From the NCBI GenBank assembly GCA_037043015.1, contig CM073321.1, forward strand, positions 18,163,001-18,227,000: a stretch of DNA of 64,000 bases, given 5' to 3'. This document shows positions 1 to 11,900 of the stretch, one piece after another. The position numbers were made by a program, and so were the translations under genes. The stretch's first letter is position 1. Every line of letters begins with the position of its first letter. The notes under the pieces are model-generated. The model was not told the DNA's origin. It saw only the letters and a list, made by a program, of their open reading frames with translations, and searched no databases. The DNA is from Bryum argenteum (lineage: Eukaryota > Streptophyta > Bryopsida > Bryales > Bryaceae).

Positions 1-143
1 CTAGTAAGGTAGGGGGGTCCGGTTATTGTATTGGAAGGAGCGGGTAAGGGTCGAGTTTAGGAAGGGACGGGTATCAGCGGGGACGGGTCTAGTAAGGGAC
101 CAGAGAAGGAACTGCAGCGGGGTATTTAACGTCAGGAACCGGC

Positions 144-306
144 TAGTTGCCGGGGTACCGGCGAGCTGTCGGGTACCGGTGAGCTGCCGGGTACCGCCGG
201 CGAGCTGCCGGGTACCGCTGGCAAGCTGCCGGGTACCGCCGGCGAGCTGCCGGGTACCACCCACAAGCTGCCGGGTACCGCCGGCGAGCTGCCGGGTACT
301 GCAGGC
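144..306. repeat. 21-bp GC-rich minisatellite
   Basis: About seven head-to-tail copies of a 21-bp unit of the type GAGCTGCCGGGTACCGCCGG plus one base start near 162, 181, 202, 223, 244, 265 and 286. Because 21 is a multiple of three, several frames stay open and would read as heptapeptide repeats (CRVPPAS on +, RQLAGGT on -). I see no start context, splice sites or neighbouring exon that would make these proteins, so I treat the open frames as a by-product of the repeat. The sequence from 307 to 646 shows nothing I recognise apart from the start of the next gene. Confidence 0.85.
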
Positions 307-646
307 TCTGATCAAAAAAAGCCGCGGGTGGCAGCATTTCGGCGCAGGCCCTCCCCGCCGATGAAGCTCCTGTCGTTTTTGGAGACGGCTCTCTGTGTAC
401 GCTAGAGGCGCCTCTCTTTCAAGGCCAAAGTCGTCGCTACTGAATTAGCGGATTCGTTTATTAAACTACTTTTGAATAGGACAAGGAGGGAACCGCCAAT
501 GCGCTCGGCAGGTAGTCAATTGTTAATAGAAGCAGCAAAACGTTCTGGCAGAATGGGAGGCACTTCGATACTGTCAAGTTGTGCGAGGGTGGTTTTTGAT
601 GAAGCTGCACACAATTGCTGTCAAGAAATTGCAGGCAGAAGAAATC

Positions 647-834
647 ATGGCGGAATCAGCAGAGAAAGAGGTGGCAATGCAAGGAGGTAGTGAGCGCGTC
701 GAAGAAGGTTTAGAGAATGTGAGTTCCCAGTCCTCAGATTCAAGTCTTTTCGCAAAGTTTTACAAGGAAATCTACAAGGCGCATCGTGCTCCTGATGAAT
801 CAATGAAAACAAGGGCGGAGTTAGAGGCGTGGTA
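647..834 (+). CDS. First exon of small basic protein gene (locus 1)
   Basis: The start ATG at 647 opens a reading frame beginning MAESAEKEVAM and running to the TGG codon near 832. It includes an acidic/Ser stretch and an FAKFYKEIYKAHR segment. The exon is supported by a diverged paralogous copy on the minus strand at 62.15-62.34 kb, which shares the start (MxxxxEKEV), the GAGAATGTGAGTTCC block and an FYxE segment. A GT donor lies at the end (GTGGTA or GTAATG near 830-835), but neither joins in frame to the exon at 3185 without a stop, so the exact splice is unresolved. The intervening intron would hold the 105-bp satellite. Function is unknown. Confidence 0.5.
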
Positions 835-984
835 ATGCTCAAAATTCACGGTATGTGTTCAGCAGAACTTCTTGTAACCTTAAACTGTAAGAAATCCAAA
901 AACCCTAAGTTTTGTATCCCGCAGTAGCTCAAACTCGTGGATCACACATCCGCTTTGTTTTTTGTACTCTGTGATGTTTTAGAG

Positions 985-3125
985 CATGTCCTCTTTTTGT
1001 TAAACTGAGTCGCGAGCAGAGAGCTGCGGTGCCGAGGGTCAGCCCTAGGCCCAAGCTGCTCTTTCATCTTTTTGTGATTGAATGGTGGATGTGCTATATT
1101 CTTGCTCGTCGTCGCCAGAAAAAGCTGCTGAGGGTCAGGCCTGAGCCCCAACATGTCACTGTTTGACCTTCGTGGCTGTGCTGAACTTCTTGCTCGTCGC
1201 TGCCAGGGTAGAGCTGCGGTGCCGAGGGCTTGGCTCGAGGCCCCAGCTGCGTCATTTTCCTTCTTGTAATTGCATTCGGGATTTGCTGATCTCCTTGCTC
1301 GTCCGTGCCACGACAGAGCTGCGGTGCCGAGGGCTTGGCACGAGGCCCGAGCTGCTTGCTTTTCCTTCTTGCAATTGCATTCGGATGTGCTCATTTTTGT
1401 GCTGATCTCCTTGCTTGTCGTTGCCAGGGTAGAGCTGCGGTGCCGAGGGCTTGGCTCGAGGCCCCAGCTGCGTCATTTTCCTTCTTGTAATTGCATTCGG
1501 GATTTGCTGATCTCCTTGCTCGTCCTTGCCACGACAAAGATGCGGTGCCGCGGGCTTGGCTCGAGGCCCCAGCTACTTGCTTTTCCTTCCTGTAATTACA
1601 TTCAAATTGTGTTAAACTTCTTAGTCGTCGTTGCCGGGGTAGAGCTGGGGTGCCGAGGGCTTGGCTCGAGGCCCGAGCTGCGTCATTTTTCTTCTTGTAA
1701 TTGCATTCGGAATTTGCTGATCTCCTTGCTCGTCCTTGCCACGACAGAGCTGCGGTGCCGAGGGCTTGGCTCGAGGCCCCAGCTGCTTGCTTTTTCTTCT
1801 TGTAATTGCATTCGAATGTGCTCTTTTTTGTGCTGATCTCCTTGCTTGTCGTTGCCAGGGTAGAGCTGCGGTGCCGAGGGCTTGGCTCGAGGCCCCAGCT
1901 GCGTCATTTTCCTTCTTGTAATTGCATTCGGGATTTGCTGATCTCCTTGCTCGTCCTTGCCACAACAGAGCTGCGGTGCCGAGGGCTTGGCACGAGGCCC
2001 CAGCTGCTTGCTTTTTCTTCTTGTAATTGCATCCGGATGTGCTCATTTTTATGCTGATCTCCTTGCTTGTCGTTGCCAGGGTAGAGCTGCGGTACCGAGG
2101 GCTTGGTCGAGGCCCCAGCTGCGTCATTTTCCTTCTTCTAATTGCATTTGGGATGTGCTGATCTCCTTGCTCGTCCTTGCTACGACAAAGCTGCGGTGCC
2201 GAGGGCTTGGCTCGAGGCCCCAGCTACTTGCTCTTCCTTCCTGTAATTACATTCGAATTGTGCTGAACTTCTTGGTCGTCGTTGCCAGGGTAGAGCTGCG
2301 GTGCCGAGGGCTTGGCTCGATGCCCCAGCTGCTTGCTTTTCCTTCTTGTAATTGCATTCGGGATTTGCTGATCTCCTTGCTCGTCCTTGCCACGACAGAG
2401 CTGCGGTGCCGAGGGCTTGGGACGAGGCCAGAGCTGCTTGCTTTTTCTTCTTGTAATTGCATTCGGATGTGCTCTTTTTTGTGCTGATCTCCTTGCTTGT
2501 CGTTGCCAGGGTAGAGCTGCGGTGCCGTGGGCTTGGCTCGAGGCCCCAGCTGCGTCATTTTCCTTCTTGTAATTGCATTTGGGATTTGCTGATCTCCTTG
2601 CTCGTCCTTGCCACGACAGAGCTGCGGTGCCGAGGGCTTGGCTCGAGGCCCCAGCTGCGTCATTTTCCTACTTCTTATTGCATTTGGGATGTGCTGATCT
2701 CCTTGCTCGTCCTTGCCACGACAGAGCTGCGGTGCCGAGGGCTTGGCTGGAGACCCGAGCTACTTGCTTTTTCTTCCTGTAATTACATTCAAATTGTGTT
2801 GATCTCTTTGCTTGTCGTTGCCAGGGTAGAGTTGCGGTGCTGAGGGCTTGGCTCGAGGCCCCAGCTACTTGCTTTTCCTTCCTATAATTACATTCGAATT
2901 GTGCTGAACTTCTTGGTCGTGGTTGCCGGGGTAGAGCTGCGGTGCCGAGGGCTTGGCTCGAGGCCCGAGATGCTTGCTTTTCCTTCTTGTAATTGCATTT
3001 GGGATGTGCTCTTTTTTGTGCTGATCTCCTTGCTCGTCCTTGCCACGACGAGGCTGCGGTGCCGAGGGCTTGGCTCGAGGCCCCAGATGCTTGCTTTGCC
3101 TTCTTGTAATTGCATTCGGGATGTC
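985..3125. repeat. 105/116-bp tandem satellite
   Basis: Nineteen copies of a unit marked by GAGCTGCGGTGCCGAGGGCT start near 1021, 1211, 1316, 1432, 1537, 1642, 1747, 1863, 1968, 2084, 2188, 2293, 2398, 2514, 2619, 2724, 2829, 2934 and 3050. Apart from the first gap (190 bp), spacing is 104-105 bp or 116 bp. In copies I compared, the 116-bp form carries an extra segment (TGTGCTCnTTTTTGTGCTG type) before the CTGATCTCC block. The long open frames on both strands come from the repeat and are not genes. The array stops about 60 bp before a splice acceptor at 3184, so it appears to sit inside the first intron of the locus 1 gene. Confidence 0.92.
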
Positions 3126-3184
3126 TTTCTTGATGTGGATTGTGATTGATATTTGGTATGGATGTTGTGTGTGTGTGAATGCAG

Positions 3185-3502
3185 GGCCGATTAAAGGTGA
3201 AGGCAGTTCAAGACGATGCGACTTCTGATGCCGACTGTGACTTATCCATATTGAGAGATCGTGTCCAGTCTGTAGTAGAGTCCCGTCGTTTAGTAGTGGC
3301 AATGTCCTCGATTCCCGATACTCGGCCTTTTGCCCCACCTGTCAGTCACACTTCACGTGATGACTTTGATCGGATTCCACGAGCGGTTAACATGAGAATT
3401 AAAAAGAATAATGCCAAAGCTAAACGTATCGAAGCGAAAGCATTGGCAAGAGTTGCACCAAGACGTTCTCCGCGACTTGCAGCGAAGTTCAAATCCATTT
3501 AG
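3185..3502 (+). CDS. Last exon of small basic protein (RRSPRLAAK tail)
   Basis: The exon begins after a pyrimidine/TG-rich tract and the acceptor GCAG at 3181-3184. It is read as GGC CGA TTA AAG and ends at TAG 3500-3502. The protein has a weakly helical N-terminal part (DLSILRDRVQSVVESRRLVV) and a very basic end, AKRIEAKALARVAPRRSPRLAAK, probably nuclear and DNA- or RNA-binding. A paralogue with the same acceptor, phase and C-terminus lies on the minus strand at 58943-59254, which makes the exon real. The next gene starts at 3642. The distance from stop to next ATG is the same at both loci (139 bp), so this may be a separate short gene or a spliced upstream part of the ParB-like gene; a weak GT in the AAGTT after LAA could be a donor. 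Confidence 0.7.
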   Translation, partial: GRLKVKAVQDDATSDADCDLSILRDRVQSVVESRRLVVAMSSIPDTRPFAPPVSHTSRDDFDRIPRAVNMRIKKNNAKAKRIEAKALARVAPRRSPRLAAKFKSI

Positions 3503-3641
3503 TTCTTAGACAAATGATTAGATACTTATAACATTCTTCTTCATTATGAATGGTTTTATTATTCACTTAATATTTTATTATCTTATTAATTTATTCTTAT
3601 TATTTTGGTGCGATGTTGCATTTTGTTCCTTTATTTCTCAG

Positions 3642-6600
3642 ATGAGAATATCCGAGCTTCAATCTCTTCAAGACGAAGAAGATATCTCTCCTCAAAACTT
3701 TGAGTCAAGTCCACTTCCTGAAGAAGATGATACCACACCTTTGCCACAAGAAATTGTGGATCATTTTCCTTCTCCAGCCCCACGTAATACCCCTATCGAC
3801 CCCGAACCTTCTCTGGAGGCTTTGCAAGATCCCGATGCACAAGAGTCTCCATCGGATGACAAAGAGTCTTCTTTGCCTGGGAGTGTCAACGTCGGCATCG
3901 TGCACATGCCACCCCATCTCCAAAATAAAGATCCTGATTGGAGTGCGAATGAGATGCGGATGATTCACAAAAGTGATTCTATTGCAATCATAAACAGGTT
4001 TCGTTTCAAACCTGTAAAGAAGTCTCGCATGCTAATTCCATTGTGCCGTTTGGTGTCTTACCCCAAGGTTCGGCCTATCTCCGAACAAGACGTTCGGAAG
4101 CTAGAGAACGAGTTCAACAAAGGTTACCGTGAAGGAGATCGGGTCATGTATGTATCTCCATTCGATAAGAAAGGAAGAGAAAAAAAAGTTGATGCAGGAG
4201 ACAATGTGTGGGAGAATCCGCTTTGGAGAGATGCAAATGAAGAGTTTGAGAAGACTTTGATGTCAGATCCCGATCTTCATCCTCTCAGTGGCCACTACTT
4301 CTATGTATACGAAGGAAATCACCGTTTGACCGCGTGGATGCGTCATATAGAGCGGTACCACCAAAAAGATCCATCATGGTACATCTCAGTTGATTGCATT
4401 GTACTGGATGCTCGCGGTCAAAGCAATCTCCTCCTTGATGCCATGAATGACATAAATTGGTAAGTACTTCTAACATTTTTTCGATTACTTTTCTTTCAAA
4501 TTCTGTAATCTCGACGTATTCTCATATACAGGTCTACCTTTACGCTAAATAGGTCTACCGAACATGACCACGTCGAAGACAGTTTATGTGCGAAGCTGCA
4601 ACGCATGCGGAAGTTTGGTAAGTTGGAACTTGAAGATTTCAAGGATCTCATTACTCCGGAGGATTATCAAATTTGCAAAAACGCTAAAGCAAAGAAAGAA
4701 ACATGGTATCCTGTGACAATGGATGTCTTCGTCAAGTTCTTATACGCGGTAAGACTTCTTAATACGTACTTAACACTTCTATCCTGTACTCTATACGTTA
4801 CAAATTCTTACTACTGCTTATCTGCCATGTAGAGGAGGTTAGCGAAAGCATCGGATCTAGCCGAGGCTACTTACTATGCCTCTACCCCTAAAGAAAAGCA
4901 AACAGGGCTAGGAGTTTGGAGTGCCATGGATAACGCCATCAAAGCAGAAATCAAATCCATTCATGACAAAAAGTTCGACAAGATGGTTGCAGTGGCCAAT
5001 AACCAACTTGGGAAAGTATTCCCGAAAGAGGTAAATAATTCTGTCTACTTAGTTTCTAAGGATACCGAATACTGTTATTGATTAATACTGTAATTAATTA
5101 ATTCAATTTGTTCTTTGTGCAGATCAATTCTCACTACAGCCAAAACCTGAAGCCCGACATGACAATCGAACGGTTGCACATGGTAGCCACCACCAATGTC
5201 CACTTTGATTTTAAGGGAAAGTGGCTCCAATGGTGGAATGCGCCAGATGATGTACGTCTATCTGCCTGCTTCCCAGTAGACTGCCCTATGAAGGATAAAA
5301 AATTGCTTGCCTTCCTGCATCGCGCTTCGCTTTGGGCTCAGGTATATTGTACTGAACTTTTGTCATTCATGTACTCCCGTCATCCACTACCTACTTTTCC
5401 TAACGGGTTCTACTTCATTGCAGTTACAACAATCCCTCGAAAGTGGGATACAACAACTTCTGGAGGATGGCAAAATTTCCATTCACTGGACGGATGCGGT
5501 ACTAAAGCCATCCGCGTATGTGGAGAAATGGAGATTGCTCTTATGGGAAAAGGCATTCGAGAACTACCTTGCTCAGAATGCGAGCCCCAAGTTCATCAAA
5601 GGATCCGATATTCAGAAGTTTAGTGGTGGCAAAGTTACTACTAAACGGCTCTTATTCCGGTATATATCCACTTAGCTCTTCAATTTCCTATTCATTTTCC
5701 TCATTACCAAATTCAGTACTATATACTCAAGTTTATCATTGTTCTATGTTTTCTTCATTGTAGGTACTTGAAACATGAGCTTGTTGGCAAAGGAGCCTTG
5801 GCTTCCTGGTCCATTCCAGCTGAGCTCGACGACGTAGCCGTCTCAAATGATCCATCCAGCATCTTCTCCGAAGCCCAACAGTCACGGTTTTCCAACTCAC
5901 AGTTGCTGACCGGTGGTTGGTTCCTTGAGTGCAACAATAACTTTGTGCACAAGGAAGAGGGACATCTGCTTCGAAACCTCACTTCAAACGCACCAGGCGA
6001 TGCACCTATGGAGATCGATGACGATGACGACGAGGACGTGTCCATTTTACCAGGCGCAACTGTGTCACCCTCTGAACCTCCTTCACCGGTTGCACATCCT
6101 AGAACCCGAGCAAACAGAAAGCGACGCAACGCCGCTGCGGAGCCTGTCGTTGATCTTGATCAAGAACCCGATGAAACCAGTCCGCTCCATCAAGACGTTG
6201 CAGGTCCAGAAGAAGCTATTTTGACTCAGGCTTCAGATGGAGCGACCAACAATGCACGTAGACGTGGTCGACCATTGACTCAGATTTCTGTAGGCGCTCT
6301 TACGAATGCGGGGTCCCCTCCACAATCTTTCACTGTCGACCACAGCTCCGGAAAGAAGTTTGCTTCACTCCCATTTCTTGAACCGAAGCATGTTGGCGAG
6401 TACTCGTCTTCTGAGATTACTATTTCTCTCCCAATGTACTTGGAAAAAGGGGATATCGGTGCTTCCGTTCAAAAGGCAGCTCACGAAACGAAAGATTGGG
6501 ACATACAAGTGATGGACATCATTAACCACATCAGAAAGGTATTATGTCTTAAATCTCTTATTACATTATTTTATTTCTGAAATTATGTTTGGAACATATC

Positions 6601-7944
6601 GTTTACAACATGTCTAACTATTTGTGATTTCTACAGATTGGCAAGGAAAGGAAGTATCCATGTAAGGAGATGGGCACGAAACACCCGCATCCCGGCATTG
6701 ATCTCATCTACGCAGACGTTCCCGAGAACTTACCCGTGCCTGACGTGTCGCCCGTCGAGATTCCTTCATGGAACAAGCGAGAGAAAAGCTACTTCGAGAG
6801 TGTGTTCTTTTTTGCTTTTTACAACTTGACAGACGTGGGTGCGATACTTGTTATGCATCCCAAGGATCGTCGAGTCGAGAAAGCTCTGGATGCCGAGTCA
6901 AAGGCTTTCGAATTCCGAATGGTGCGAGATTGGTGGGGATATAATCCCATGCCAATGGCCTCCACGAACCCGCACGTGAAAACGGTATGGTCTTCATTCT
7001 GCATTGAAATCATCATTCATGATTATTTACAACGTTTCTTTAATTCTCTAACATCTATTGAATTTTGCAGACTCACAACTTCCACATTAAGGTATTTGTT
7101 CGGAAGTCTTTTGCCACGTGATTCTCTATAAGACAGGTTGCGAAAGAGTACGCGGGTGTGCCCATTCTTCCCGATGAGGAGGACCATGTTTTCAATTTTG
7201 CGAGCAATGACTCCATTTGTAAGAAGGAAGATGGTACTCCGTGGCGTGGCTCGCGAGAGAAGGATCCCTCCTTCATCCAGTGTTTCATTGATTCTCTCAC
7301 AGATGAGCGGGGAATCGTCTTTGACTGGAGCCCTAGTACAGGTTGGTTGTTGCTAATACCAACTATCATTCAACTTATTCAATATTGTAGTTCTGATGTT
7401 GGTTGCTGGTATGTAGGTGCTTCTGTGATTGCCTGCGCGCGATCGAACCGTCATCTCATTGCTGTTGAAGCTGATGAAGATATATTTGACGGACTTTTAT
7501 CGGCATACGTGGATGGTACCGCTTTTGAGGAAGAAAGTGGCGATTCGGTTCCAGTTTATGAGTACGACAGTGACACTTCTGAACTGCTTCAAAAGAAGCA
7601 ACGCCCAACATTTTGTGCGTACTTATCTCTTACTTTTCCCCCTTGCTATTGTCACCTTCACTTGCTAATAATTCATTGGTTTTGACTTTTCCTGTACTTT
7701 TAGGATCGCAGGTTCCAATTGAAGCTTGATTGGCGAGGGAAGTCTCTACATCAGTCCTCCGCAAACCTTCACCCTACCATTTTATGCGGAGCGGATAGCT
7801 CAGGAATTTGTCGCTGCCCCTTCTCCCGTCTTATCGGACAGTAGTAGACGTCGGCGCTTTAGCTCGAGAGTGCTTGCTTTTATAGACGATGAAGCCGATC
7901 AGTGTGACCAACACTTTAATGGTAGTTCACCATCAGCATCGTAG
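3642..7944 (+). CDS. ParB-like / beta-class DNA methyltransferase-like fusion protein
   Basis: I see exons at 3642-4459, 4532-4748, 4833-5030, 5123-5341, 5424-5659, 5764-6538, 6637-6984, 7071-7091, 7137-7341, 7417-7614 and a last exon from 7704. All have GT-AG borders and the frame holds through exon 10, giving about 1,080 residues plus an uncertain tail. Residues about 130-270 match a ParB/Srx-type domain: LIPLCRLVSYPKVRPISEQD (box I) and YVYEGNHRLTAW (box II, GNHR at 225-228). An AT-hook (RRRGRP) lies near 728 after an acidic run. Residues about 845-1040 look like an N6/N4 methyltransferase in beta-class order: IDLIYADVPENL at the DPPY position, then GIVFDWSPSTGASVIACAR and HLIAVEADEDIF as motif I. 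DPPY reads DVPE, so catalysis is doubtful. ParB-methyltransferase fusions are known in phages and bacteria. The last splice junction does not read cleanly in frame. Confidence 0.72.
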
Positions 7945-8902
7945 GTCTTTTTATTTTCCATGTTTGGTTTGGACTACGTAGGGTCATATAGTTGCCCTCC
8001 GGCATCGGTCATACATGTGGTTTTGTTATACGTTTTTATATATATATATGACGTTCACATATTAATCATGAACATTTAATGCATTCTTAATTACTATCTA
8101 AATTCAATGCAAACAAAAGTTTCAAAACGTTTCTTTATTTTCAATTGGAGTGATAGAATCTAGCCAATGTTGGTAGGGGCTCTGGTTCAGTATTTGTATA
8201 GCTCAGGATAGCTGCTTTACAACGCATTGCAACGCTCAAACGAGCCCGAGGAGAATCGAACTCGGACCACTACAATGCCACGTGAATGTCTTGCTGTACA
8301 CCTTACAAGAAGACATGGAAAGACAACTTGTAGTTATGAACTTCAGATTATATACCACGAATAATTTACATATAATTCTGACAAGTGTTGTAGGTAATTG
8401 ATGACGTCAGCCCTAATTCCAATCTAAATTTTAAAATCATTAAAGCAATTTTATGGTTGTCCTAATCGGCCCTCCCAAATTTTGGTTAAAATTTTGTATT
8501 TCTGAGTGATCGGGGATAGTATATGATTTGTATTGTATGGGTTACAGACTTACACATGATGATGTCATCCCTAATTTAATTAACTTTTATTTAAACTGGC
8601 AGATGTGGATAATATATGATATTTTGTATGACCTCAATAACATGAAAATAAATGGATAAGGGACCTATATCCACGGTTTTGGGTACTTTTATGCCTAAAA
8701 ATAACCATTTCAAAATTTCAAAACCACGCATTCCACGGTAATAGGGCCATAAACTTTAAATTTTTTTCTTTCTTACCGCTCAAACTTTACCGCTCACCGC
8801 TCACCGCTCAACGCTCACACCGGTGGTTTCCCCTGTAACAGGGCTAAAATAGTTCCAGTAATTGCCAGTGCAAATGGAAAATCTCAAACTAGGAGCACCG
8901 GC
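7945..8902. other. Intergenic, no gene recognised
   Basis: AT-rich sequence between the locus 1 and locus 2 genes. It holds a (TA)n run near 8038, a block of ACCGCTCA repeats at 8778-8818 (similar words occur inverted near 35.41 kb), and a tRNA B-box-like stretch on the minus strand near 8255 without a matching A box or cloverleaf. Part of it must serve as promoter for the gene starting at 8903, but I see no convincing TATA box. Confidence 0.6.
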
Positions 8903-11900
8903 ATGGATGTATTGCACTTAGAAGTAGCGAATGACATGTGGCCATTTGTTTTCCTCGTTGTTCACGAAGATCCACTCACAGGACATCCTAAAGACCGACT
9001 ATATGGGCTGCGCCTCGATGTCCGAAAGTTTGATTTTGCACTTTCGGAAAGTTGTAAAGGGAAGGGGTTAGATGTGGACGAGGATCCGAGAATCACTCAT
9101 GCCAACCTCAATGTAAACTGGGGTATTATGCTCGAGGCCCAACACGAATCCACAGTTGCTGCCGAGGAGCCTCCCCCGAATAATGTGACGCCTACCAAGG
9201 AAAGAAAGTCGCCATTGAAGCTGAGAACGGACAGAAGCAAGGCTCTAGCAGGGAAGAAGTCAAAAGCGGACACTAAGAAGGAACTTACGATTGAAGAGGC
9301 TGTGACTTTCACCGATAAGGACAAGAAACTTCTCACAGTTGAACGAAGAGAGAAAATCAGGGTGCTCTATGACAAGGTTTTTAGCCCTCTGTATATTCAT
9401 CGTCAGGCACTTGAGGCGGGGACTGGAGCATTTGAGAGACCTCCAGGTACTGATCTGCTCGTGAATTACTCGAAGTTGCACCTTGCAGAACCGGGGAAGA
9501 TGGTCTACCGTGGGCTCGTACCGGATTGGCTTAAGCATTTGATGATGGCGATAGACATCGTCCCCGATATAAGTCTCGTCAGAGCTCAGGTGGTTGTCTT
9601 ACCGCTCAAGGCCTTCGGTAATAAAGGTACTCCGGTTTACTTCGACCGTGCACCACTTGAGAACGAGATTACAACAGATACGCACTTCTTCATTATTGGT
9701 GGCCAGCACACCGTTGAAGCTCACAAGAAAATTTTGCTTGGTCGGAAACTTATTTCGGACCTCAAGAAGAATCTGCTATCGAACTTTGTCATCATACCTA
9801 TGTGGTGCCATATGTCCAGCCATAAGAAGCTCCTCTATCTTTCTCGAGTCCTGAATCAAGATGTTGCTGGGGAGAGGACTGTACAGACTCATATTGAGCA
9901 ACTCTCTAATGCTCGTGTCGCTTGGACGGATTGCAGAAAACTTCCTCCAGCTCTCTGTGGGCGCGTTCACTCCGACAAGTTTAAGGTCAAATCATTCTCC
10001 TACGCCAAGCTAACTCATTATTGTAGGTTTAGAGGATTTACAATTTCCAGTTCAGCATCGCGCAATCCCCCGGTGCCTTAGCAATGATCATATAAAACTC
10101 AAGTTTGCAGTTTTTCAATATTAGTTCTGCTTTCTAATATATATCGTAGTGTCATGTTGCCATTGCTTCGTATGTTTACCAAATGTATTTGGGCTTTCGC
10201 TGCAGACTGAATTTCTTCCTCAACTGAAGGCCATCTTTGTTGGTAACGGTACTCAAAGGAAGAATGCAGGAGATGGAAGAGTTCCACTGCTATATCTTGA
10301 TAATCCCGACTTCCAAGTTTGGGTTCAGATTGAGAAAGAGTGGTTGGCAGGGGGGCTTCCTGATCAATGGGGTAGGAAACCGGCTCCACATGAAGTCGCT
10401 GTTAATCCGAGGAAGTCGTTCGTCGAGAACGACTTGAAAATTCTCTATGGGATGCGGAATGAAGATGTCTCTATAGTGGCGCAATTCATCCAGAAGAAGA
10501 AAATTTGCGTAAAGAGCACGAACTCCAAGTCTGAAGTTGCGACGTTGATGTCCATGGTTGACTTCTGCAACACGGAGAAGAGGTTACGAGTCCTCAAGAA
10601 TGAACTCCTGAATTTAGTAGAGAGCAAACCTCTTCCGAGCATGAAGCCGAAGTACATTCCTTACGCTGCTGCGAATTGGGACAAGTTCGAGCGTGAGAAG
10701 AAGATTGATCACAGTGTCATGATGTCTTTACTTGACAAAGTACAGTCATCACCGGGGGGAGAGGAGTTTCTCAAACTACGCACCAACAACTTGGTGAAGA
10801 ATCCCACAGACAGTGACATTCCTTCAAACATCAAATCTCTCTGTCTGTCTTATGCAGCGGTCAAAGCGGCTCCTGTCGAACAGACTCTTCAAGAACTCTT
10901 CAGCAAATCATACAAGTGCCAGACTTTTGATTGGTTCAGAGGAGATCTCGATTTCTCTATCCAAGAGCAAATGACCAGAGAATGGGTAGCTGACAGAGAT
11001 ATCAAGGTTCTGATTTTCTGTTTCTGCTTCACCACTGTTGAAGGCAGGACTAAGGCCAGACTGATGGAGGGCAGAAGACTTACTGGCATTTTTGATGCCT
11101 GCGAGGAGCTCGACGAGAAGAAGCGCATCACTTGTATAGCAGCGGCTATCATTCTGACGGACCTTGACGGGATGGTGGAAATCGTGAAGGAGATTCAATC
11201 GCGGTCAGTAAGACTTGATTCGCAGCCCTGGGACTACCACGTTGTTCACTACATTCCTCAACCAGATGATGATATCCCCTCGAGCAGCATCGGACGAGAC
11301 TATGTTGTATACATTGTATTTGTCTTTGTCAAGAACCCCGAAGTGCGTAGGCAAGAGGGCTTCGACTACTGGATGATGACGAAGAAACGTACTACTGGGT
11401 CTTGTTTGGAAGGAGTATATCAAGCAAGAGAGTGGAAGAAGGATATTGCGGACCGATAGTGGCGACGTCCTGGCGAGCCGTCCTTGAATCTGAGCATTGC
11501 TGCGGAGATTCTCAAGTCTTTCATTAGGGACGGCATATTCTTGATCAATGTCCATGGTGGACCCAACATCACAAATATTGGATTAGTAAGAATGTAATTT
11601 ATTTCCTCGCTACACTGAATTTGCATTTCTGTTTTTTCTCCCCTGCCTCTGCTAATCATACTATGGGGCGATCGACCGATGTCTCCGATTTTGTATCTCC
11701 GATTTTGCATCTGCTAATCATACTATGGGGCGACCGACCGATGTCTCCTTGTTCATCTTCCTCAGACGAACAGTCCAATTGTATTGGAGTTTGTCGACAA
11801 GGCCGAAACGATTGGTTCGTCCATTCATCTTGCAAGATCCTTCTGGGAGGTCGTCATCAAAGATGCAAGGGCAGGTTCCAGCAGACGTTTGGCACAACTT

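Noticed and set aside
1-364. Overlapping open frames on both strands with heptapeptide repeats
   Set aside because: They follow from a 21-bp repeat without stops; no start context or splice support.
942-3338. Many open frames of 60-190 codons on both strands
   Set aside because: All lie in the 105/116-bp satellite and repeat with it; they are shadows of the array.
3546-3641. Hydrophobic N-terminal extension (MNGFIIHLIFYY...) as a signal peptide of the ParB-like protein
   Set aside because: AT-rich non-coding sequence read by chance; the paralogue at 58803 starts at the equivalent of Met 3642 and lacks it.
8221-8310. tRNA gene or tRNA-derived SINE (B-box-like words on -)
   Set aside because: No matching A box, no cloverleaf, and no second copy seen.
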